Source: Siderastrea radians (Eukaryota; Cnidaria; Anthozoa; Scleractinia; Rhizangiidae). From it: a stretch of 64,000 bases of DNA. A program made the translations under genes and the position numbers. This document shows positions 56,568 to 64,000 of this stretch, piece by piece (positions within the stretch are counted from its first letter, which is position 1; every line of letters starts with the position of its first letter). Location of the stretch: NCBI GenBank assembly GCA_964017195.1, contig OZ024892.1:21104277-21168276 (forward strand), read 5' to 3'. The notes below the pieces were generated by a model. The model did no database searches and was not told the DNA's origin. It saw nothing but the letters and a program-made list of their open reading frames with translations.

Positions 56568-59051
56568 GGTTTACTTGGCCACTTTGCTGGAACTTTGTGC
56601 AACGCAGCTCTAATGACGGAAGTACTCCTTTAGTGAAATAAATTACAATAAAACGTATTAGCTGTATTGCAGTGAATAAACTCTGTAATGTTTGGTTAAG
56701 TGCTGCATGAAACTATGCTTTGCAAGAAAAATCAGAAGAAGAACCTTTGGTTTTATGCCTAGTCTCAACGGTTAAAGCGTCTGACAGGTCTTCGGACAGG
56801 TGTCGGAAGGTCATAGGTTCGATTTCCATCGGGGAATCTTTCTTAATTTATCCCAAGCAATTTAAAGCTCTGTTCCGAGCTTTAAGTCTACCATCTTTCA
56901 ATTGAGAGGTCAATGGATAAGCTAACTGTTAGAATGAAATTTATGGATTTGAAACAGGTTATAGTTTAACTAAGGTATCCCTAACGTATTTACAAGTGAA
57001 TGAAAACTTCAGTGTAAGCCTGAGTTTCATATCAAAGCTACTGAGAAGTAAATAAACGTGATGTTGTTGGCTTTTCTGGTTTTCTCTCAGTGGAAATATT
57101 AGTGGGAAAATAAGCAAATTTGACAGCTGGAAGTGAAATAATATGGAATATTATATCATGATATTTCATATATTTCACTTCCTTGTATTCATCTTCTGCA
57201 GGTACATTACGTTTCACAAAAATCACCAGCTCCCAACGCACCTGCTTTGATAGCCCAGTTGGTAGCTACAGCTACTGAAGGTTAACTGAAGGCGTGAAGC
57301 TTGAAATGTCATGGATCACTACTTATTCCGCGTGTGACGTCATATCCGATCGACACACCTTTTGTTTTATGGTCCATAAGCTCTTCTCGGAAAAATCCGG
57401 AGGAAAAGTTTTGATCAGCTTATCAGATATATCACTTCTGTTTGCAATTTAACGATTCTTCAACGTCCAAGTTTCCATAACCTTAGCATGGACTGATTTC
57501 ACGCTTCGAGGAAGTTTGAATAAAGCGAAGAATTTTTAAATCATCGTTAACAGCTGTAAACAAGCACTAAATGCAGTCTGTTCAACGGGTCATTCTGCCA
57601 CTAAAAACTGCAGAGCACAAATTATAGTCCATCATAGTCCAATAAGTGAATGATAGCATTTGCAATTTCGTGTTCTTAGTAGGACAATTTGGACAAGTCT
57701 TCCGACCCAGTAGACCCACAGTGGGACCGCTTTGCGACAACCTGAACTCTCGATGTGCAGTGCCAGTTGCGTTTAACTGTTCAACTGGCGAAACAACCTG
57801 CGGTGAGAGCAAAAATTACTCACTGCTATGACGATTGACTGAGATAATAGCTGCTTGGGCTTTCAAACATGTACAACTCTATCTTCTCCTGGCCATTCTT
57901 ACGTCAGAAATCATTGATGGACGATATTTTTTTGAAGAAAAATTGAACTTTTACCACAGCTTTTCCCTTTTTACTTAGGCATTTGTCTCAAGTAACACAG
58001 CCTAATTTGGTCGTAAAACCTGGGCCTGGGTGTTCCACTAACTTAACACAAGAGCCACTTTACGCTAAGCCTGGGTTCATCGTTGACCAAGGTTCTTGTT
58101 TCTCTTGTTTAAAAGCTCCACTGCTAAAATAAAGTAACAGTTTGAAAGCAGCCAAAGCAAAATTGCAAAGCAAAAATTATTTACAGTACTGAATTGACAT
58201 CGTTAAGCTGTAAAACGTGAATTCGAAATTGACGCCAAATATCGGGTTAGATTGGCTTTCCTTTGACTGACAACCATCTAATGTTTCAAGTGACTATCCG
58301 TTAGCAGCAATTTCACTGCGTTGTTTTCTTAGCCAAAGGTCTATGTGTTATTTAAAGGCAAGGAACCTGCCTTTCAAAGAAAGAATTGAGATTATATTTT
58401 TCCTTCCCTTTCTCGCAAGCGTGCAGATCTACATTGTTTTCAGCGTTGCTATCTTAGCATGTCATGAATTGATGCGTGATCAGCTCACCTTAAGTAAGAC
58501 GGTCAGTTTTACTTCACCAACAGTGTAGTTACGTAGATTGATCTCTTTCTTTGAAGTGAGGCGAGATGTAAGTTGATTTAAGCAAAAAGCTCAACAAGTT
58601 GTCTTCCTGTCCACCTTATCAGTGCACGGTGAGTGAATTTGTCTTCCTGTTTACACAGGCCGAAAGCATTTAAACATGTTAATCACTGAAGTTGCCCTCG
58701 GCGTCAATACAATATCCGGTCGTGTACGTTACCTTAACGTAGATCATTAAACAAACACAATTGCTACATGTTTCACAAGGGCGTATAGTTATTAGCTTCT
58801 AATCTGTAACAGCCTCTTGTAGGCCTCTTGCAGTGTCCGCATGTCATAAATCGCAACACGTTTGCAATGCGTTTTTCCAGACCACCATATACTGGAGCGT
58901 TTCTGCCTTTCTGTCCTCTCATTCACGTTCTCCAGATAAATGGTCAGAGGGAAAAGAAGTCTTGAAGTCCACGATGATTACAAGGAGTAATGATTAGACA
59001 GTAACGCTTCACTACGCATTGTACTCTCGCGTGGTAGGGTAGAGTATTTGC
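56568..59051. other. Upstream region of GPCR copy C, no gene
   Basis: It is homologous to unit A 2761-6840 without A's insertions, so it supplies the empty sites for the Harbinger-like, SINE-like and GCGTT-flanked elements there. The tRNA-like segment is listed separately. Confidence 0.45.
56762..56836 (+). other. tRNA-like segment, copy C
   Basis: It is the counterpart of 2954-3028. The A-box has changed to CTCAACGGTTAAAGCG and the B-box to AGGTTCGATTTCC, so it is more eroded than in A. Confidence 0.35.
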
Positions 59052-60403
59052 TTAAAGAGCCAGTGTCACCCAACGTGCTTTGCGCGCTTGTGTTTTTGTT
59101 TTGAAACAGCTTTTTGCGTTTGGCTGGCGCGTTTGCCTGACTTTTCGCAAATTATACCGTGCCGTAATGGCCTTCTAGCGAGCTGATATGTACAGTAGTA
59201 GACTCTGAAAATAAGGCCCAACTCCCTCCCCTATATCGGTCTGTGCACCTTCCATCTTTACCCAGGAACGGTCACAGTCGGCCCTGGGAGGAGGCCCAAC
59301 TCCCTCCTCCATACCGGTGTGTGTCCCACCCTGGTGGTGGTTTTTCTTTAGCTCACAAAAATCCAGGAGTACATGGGGCTGACTTTTTAAGTTTCAGTGT
59401 CACCCACTTCCCCCTTTTTCAGCCACACCAAGTTGTTGTTTTTGTTGCTGTTTAGTATAACAATTTCGGGTCTGATCCCAAACAGGAGGAGGTTGATTAA
59501 GAATGCGAGATATTCTTGAGGTAAATTAAAATTAGTGTCTCTGCGCTTGAAATAGAAAATGAAAAATGGAAAATGGAAAATGGAAAATGGAGGATTTTCC
59601 CCCATTTTCTATTTCAAGCGCAGAGACACTAATTTTAATTTACCTCAAGAATATCTCGATTTACATGCGCTACACAGTTTTAATGCAATTTTCCGTGATT
59701 AAGAATGGGTTTACAATGATCTATTACACTCCGATCGATGGATCGCGCGATCGATCGTATCGAGCGATGTCGATGGACGCAAAAGCCACTTACACTTTTT
59801 GTAAAAATAAAAATAAACAGACAGCTGTGAACACAAGGAATAATTAACAAAACAGCACAAGCTTATGGCCATAAGCATTATCACTTTTGGAGCAGGCCCG
59901 TAGCTACTGTTATTTCAGTTTGTAGTAAATTAATTTTCCTTCTGTTTTCATCCGGTAACGAATGCAATGTAGCACTATTTCGGCAAACACAGTGTCAGTA
60001 CTATTGCTGAAACCCGTAGATGTTTTTCTTTTCCTCCGCTGTTGATACACGGACTCCTTCAGCCGTACAACTTTGGCAGAGCTCGGAAGACTCGGCCTTC
60101 GCCTCAGCTTTCCTGAATCCTACGAATCTGACTACGAAGCATCCACTTTTAAGATCTCCTTCTCCACTGCGCAAACACCACAGAATTCGGAAATATAAAA
60201 CGAAATCGATACGACGACACTTAAATGCCAACGCGAAATTCACACCAGTGCTTTCGGATCGCTAGCGGCAGCGATGGAAGAAGATACAAAAGTCTGATTT
60301 AAGTCAGACTTCACAACAATCAAGTAAATGGTCGATTTTTTAGATATGAAAAAATAAATGTACCTCCGCGCGCAAAGCACTTTGGGTGACATTGGCTCTT
60401 TAA
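59052..60403. mobile_element. Kolobok-like non-autonomous element, TTAA target
   Basis: Element 59,056-60,399 has 32-bp inverted ends starting AGAGCCAGTGTCACCC (left) and AGAGCCAATGTCACCC (right, inverted), with TTAA at 59,052-59,055 and 60,400-60,403. Unit A shows the empty site with a single TTAA near 6837. TTAA with AG-starting termini suggests Kolobok rather than piggyBac; this is inference from the ends alone. A long perfect hairpin lies inside. No transposase was recognised in the frames near 60,001-60,265. Confidence 0.8.
59506..59658. repeat. Perfect 56-bp inverted repeat
   Basis: Arms 59,506-59,561 and 59,603-59,658 are identical in inverse, around a 41-base loop containing repeats of GAAAATG. 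The absence of any mismatch points to very recent origin or ongoing correction between arms. Confidence 0.9.
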
Positions 60404-61093
60404 AGTAAGTGGTCACACTTTGTAAGTGCATCCTGCGAGGGTGAGTTATTGGCCTGTAGTTCCTAGCTATACTGATATAGATTGGAAGCTACGCTCGCTC
60501 TGATTGGCAACAATAGCAAGTTTTATTAGAGCACAAAAGACAGTAAGATGTGTTTATCGCTTCGAAAGTCCGTCCATCAAAACAAAACTTAAGTTGGACG
60601 TAAAATGCTCCACAGAAAATCCTGGAATATAGGAAGGCTCATTTCATTTTACCTTAAATTCGATTGTATAAAGCCTTAAAGTGAAAAGACTGCAAAGCCG
60701 TGTATTGTCATTAAATACTTCGAGCGTTTATAGGAACACGAGAGAAATGTAAAATCCACTCGCCTCTGACTGCTCTTTACATGTCTTGTCTTCTCACATG
60801 ACAGCATAGCACGCATGAGTTTGTCGTTTTTATTTGTCAGACAAGATGTAGAATACACATAACGGTCACAACAACGCCCTTAAGACACTGAGGAACATAG
60901 AGACACTCGAATGCGAAATATGCCTTAAATTTCGTGTGTCACCTAGAATTATCTGAAATTACAGTTCAAGATGTCTTAAAAATTGACTTCTCAAGACTGT
61001 AATATTTCGGCCATTTTACCCCGACAAAACATAACCTTTTATCTTGATCTCAGGAGAACTTAAGTAAACTAAGGCTACCTTGAAATCCGAGCC
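60404..61093. other. Part of unit C, no gene
   Basis: It is homologous to unit A around 6840-7420. Short frames are not preserved. Confidence 0.4.
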
Positions 61094-61129
61094 TTGTCAT
61101 TGAGGGTTGTCCAATACACCCGCACTGTA

Positions 61130-62010
61130 ACGGACCGTGAGACTATGGTTTCAGTCCGTAGAGTTTTGTACGGACCGTGAACTTCACATACGGTCCGTAT
61201 AGAAGAGATCACGGTCCGTAAATTGCATCTCATTAGTGGGACTTAGAATATTTCATTCTGGTTGTGAGAGGGAGATATCTTTGTTACGGACCGTACAGTT
61301 TGTACGGACCGTGGCTTCAGATACGGTCCGTATAGAAGAGTTCACGGTCCGTAAATTGCATCTCATTAGTGGAACTTAGAATATTTCATTCCCGTTGTGA
61401 GAGGGAGATATCTTTGTTACGGACCGTACAGTTTGTACGGACCGTGAACTTCAGATACGGTCCGTACAGAAGAGTTCACGGTCCGTAAATTGCATCTCAT
61501 TAGAGGCACTTAGAGTATTTCATGCTGGTTGTGAGTGGGAAATTTTCTTATTACGGACCGTACAGTTCGCACGGACCGTGAACTTCAGATACGGTCCGTA
61601 TAGAAGAGTTCACGGTCCGTAAATTGCATCTCATTAGTGGAACTTAGAATATTTCATTCCCGTTGTGAGAGGGAGATATCTTTGTTACGGACCGTACAGT
61701 TTGTACGAACCGTGAACTTCAGATACGGTCCGTATAGAAGAGTTCACGGTCCGTAAATTGCATCTTATTAGTGGGACTTGGAATATTTCATTCCCGTTGT
61801 GAGAGGGAGATATCTTTGTTACGGACCGTACAGTTTGTACGGACCGTGAACTTCAGATACGGTCCGTATAGAAGAGTTCACGGTGCGTAAATTGCATCTC
61901 ATTAGTGGAACTTAGAATATTTCGTTCTGGTTGTGAGTGGGAGATATGTTTCTTATGGACTGTGAACTTTAGATACGGGCCGTATAGAGGAGTTCACTGT
62001 CCGTAAATAT
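61130..62010. repeat. 134-bp tandem array, about 6.5 copies
   Basis: Unit starts (ACGGACCGTACAG) fall at 61,286, 61,419, 61,553, 61,687 and 61,821, a steady spacing of 133-134 bp, with a decayed copy near 61,955. Each unit holds two forward ACGGACCGT and two inverted ACGGTCCGT motifs, so every unit can fold on itself. Confidence 0.9.
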
Positions 62011-62519
62011 CGGTTCGTAGATGTAAAAGTGGTCGTTTGTGGAACACATATTCGTTGCTAAGCCTGGAAATAACTTGTGTCGCTCGATGGTGCGCACTTT
62101 AATGTAGTGTCTCTGGGGATGAATATGAATACGCGTGAAAGCAATATTCTTTATGAATTGTCCCGTGCAGCATTGTAGTCGACATTTCATAAATAGTGCG
62201 ATTGATAGTTTCCTATGCAGCTGGCTTATTGTCGCCACGCAAGGCTCCTGTAGACATAAAAATGGCTGTGTAGGGGACTAGCGGGACTACGCGATTGAAG
62301 GCAGAATTCGCATGAAACATTTTGTATTGTTTGTGTGCGGCAGGGCTGTATCGAGTTGAAAGTGTGGAACGAAGGCAGAATACTACATTTATAATCGATC
62401 GATCGTTCGTGCTTAAACAGATCGTAATGGAAGGGAGAATACGCATGAAAATAATTCCTATTCATTGATTGTTTGCGGTTGGTTGGTTGCCTGAATTGAT
62501 AGTAGGAATATTTGTTTGA

Positions 62520-63075
62520 TAGATAATTGAGGCAAAGCTTATAGAACGAGTAATAGAAATATTATCTTCTATTTCGTGTATCACGCTCGCTTCGTATGGC
62601 ACTTAAATAACGAGGCATAATTCACAAGGCTTCAATAGAAGGAGTAATGGACATAACAGTTCGCTTTTAGAACTCTGTTATCAGTTTACGCGATGCTTAT
62701 AGAACGAGTAATAGACAGTATTATCTTCTTCTATCCATGTACCTCGCTCGCGTCGTACGTATTTCTTTCGTGTATCACGCTCGCTTCGTATAGCGCTTAA
62801 ATAACGTGGCATAATCATGGTTGCCGTCCCTTGAACAGTTTCACAAGGCTTCAATACAAGGAGTAATGGACATAACAGTTCGCTTTTACAACTCTGTTAT
62901 CAGTTTGCGCGACGCTTATCGAACGAGTAATAGACATGTTATCGTCTGCCTTTCCCTGAACAGTTTCACAAGGCTTCAATAGAAGGAAAAATCGACATAA
63001 AAGTTTGCTTTTAGAACTCTGTTATTAGTTTGCGCAACGCTTATAGAACGAGTAATAGACATATTACCGTCTTCT
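62520..63075. repeat. Irregular repeats in the centre of the satellite-bearing element
   Basis: The phrases GCTTATAGAACGAGTAATAG and GGCTTCAATAGAAGGA followed by an AACTCTGTTATCAGTTTGCG-like stretch recur three to four times at uneven distances. They are unrelated to the flanking ACGGACCGT arrays. Confidence 0.7.
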
Positions 63076-63169
63076 CTTTCGACCTCTTTGGTGTATCTCG
63101 CTCGAGTTCGTACGTACGCTTAAATAACCATAAACGAGGTTCAATCATACTTGTATCGACTATTTATAC

Positions 63170-63690
63170 CTCTACATACGGATCGTGAATCGTAAATGAC
63201 GGTCTGTAAGCAAGGATGACGGTCTGTGCGAAACGTACGGACCGTCAACCGCAAATGACGGTCCGTAAGCAATGATGACGGTCCGTGCAAAATGTACGGA
63301 CCGTCAACAGTTGGCCCTGGCGCGATAATGAGATGCACGCTCTGTATTCGGACTGTAAGTAAGAATGACGGTCTGTGCGAAACGTACGGACCGTCAACCG
63401 CAAATAACGGTCCGTAATCAAGAATGACGGTCCGTGCGAAATGTACGGACCGTCAACAGTTGGCCTTGGGGCGATAATGAGATGCACGCTCTGTATTCGG
63501 ACTGTAAGTAAGAATGACGGTCTGTGCGAAACGTACGGACCGTCAACTGCAAATAACGGTCCGTAAGCAAGAATGACGGTCCGTGCAAAGCATGCGGACT
63601 GTCAACCACAAATCACGGACCGTAAGCAAGAGTGACGGTCCGTGCGAAACTTACGGACCGTCAACTGCAAATAACGGTCCGTATCAGTGC
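63170..63690. repeat. 153-bp tandem array with ACGGTCCGT motifs
   Basis: The segment beginning CAACAGTTGGCC recurs at 63,306 and 63,459. Between copies are ATGACGGTCCGTGCGAAA and TACGGACCGTCAA motifs. It shares the 9-bp core with the left array but not the rest of the unit. Confidence 0.85.
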
Positions 63691-63718
63691 GGCAGTATTG
63701 GACATGAGTGTTGTCATT

Positions 63719-64000
63719 TGCGGAACAGGTGTAAAGCTGACAGCTGCTAAACATTTACTTCAGAGCCGAGTTACGACAAAAATTGCGACTCTCTTTGCAA
63801 CCCCCTTTTCCGGCCGACGTTTCATATTTCCGGCCACAAAAGAGGAAGCCCGACTCTCCGCATTTACGAAGCCTAATTAATGTTACTTTAGATAATTTGG
63901 TAATGTAGTTTTGATTATGACAGCAAAAATTGCATAAATAGAGAGACTTGTTTCGTTTTATAAAAAAAATGTATTTGTGGCGCACAATAACGTGAGTAGT
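63719..64000. other. Right edge of unit C and window end
   Basis: It matches unit A from about 7410 to 7590 and diverges after about 63,890. No gene is seen. Confidence 0.45.

Larger units (their letters stand above)
61094..63718. mobile_element. 2.6-kb element with ACGGACCGT-type satellite arrays, 8-bp TTGTCATT duplication
   Basis: TTGTCATT lies at 61,094-61,101 and 63,711-63,718; unit A has one copy at the matching site (near 7407). The ends share, in inverse, TGTCCAATAC and CCGCACTG followed by ACGGACCGT, giving about 30-bp imperfect inverted repeats. The interior is built mostly of tandem repeats listed separately. No transposase is seen. An 8-bp duplication suggests mobilisation by a hAT-like enzyme, but the terminal bases are diverged. 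Confidence 0.65.
53335..63900. repeat. Segmental duplication unit C
   Basis: It is paralogous to B from 53,350 and to A from 55,155. It continues past the point where B ends, through sequence matching A 6230-7590, but is expanded by a Kolobok-like element (59,052-60,403) and a 2.6-kb satellite-bearing element (61,094-63,718), both absent from A. Confidence 0.85.

Noticed and set aside
63141..63609. Three similar minus-strand proteins
   Set aside because: They are frame artefacts of the 153-bp satellite unit, which happens to be a multiple of three.
61130..63690. CRISPR-like regularly spaced repeats
   Set aside because: The genome is eukaryotic. The repeats are long satellite units with internal inverse motifs, not short direct repeats with unique spacers.

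Overview
The window looks like nuclear DNA of an anthozoan cnidarian, probably a stony coral. The reasons are intron-bearing genes with GT-AG and GC-AG signals, an opine dehydrogenase domain, a local expansion of intronless class A GPCRs, and dense metazoan-type transposons (an L1/Tx1-like LINE, Penelope-like elements, Harbinger-, hAT-, piggyBac- and Kolobok-like DNA elements, Crypton-like tyrosine recombinase remnants). No species can be named from the sequence alone.

Layout. Bases 424-1237 hold a shrunken Penelope-like element with inverted arms and hammerhead-ribozyme-like motifs. Bases ~1365-7600 are segmental-duplication unit A with GPCR copy A (minus strand). Bases ~7.6-25 kb are gene-poor: a decayed Penelope copy with an inverted 5' end, several terminal-inverted-repeat (TIR) elements and a 190-bp tandem repeat. 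A plus-strand gene runs from 25,067 to 42,735. Its five predicted exons join an acidic N-terminus, an ISG12/IFI6-IFI27-like glycine/alanine-rich membrane domain and the NAD-binding half of an opine dehydrogenase. Its 13-kb first intron carries a Russian doll of elements (Crypton-like gene, split by a TIR element holding a RecQ-like helicase fragment, itself hit by a hAT-like MITE) and an apparently intact 5.5-kb LINE with perfect target-site duplications (TSDs). Bases ~43.65-49.98 kb are unit B with GPCR copy B. A 3.3-kb TIR element follows at 49,988-53,331. Bases ~53.34-63.9 kb are unit C with GPCR copy C, enlarged by a Kolobok-like element and by a 2.6-kb element packed with ACGGACCGT-type repeats.

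How it fits together. The three GPCRs are full-length paralogues within larger duplicated blocks, probably orphan peptide-type receptors. Because the blocks are paralogous, one copy often preserves the empty site of a transposon present in another, so several insertion boundaries and TSDs can be read directly. The most novel-looking item is the predicted ISG12-opine dehydrogenase fusion. It rests on exon order, compatible phases and splice signals, and needs a transcript to prove it.
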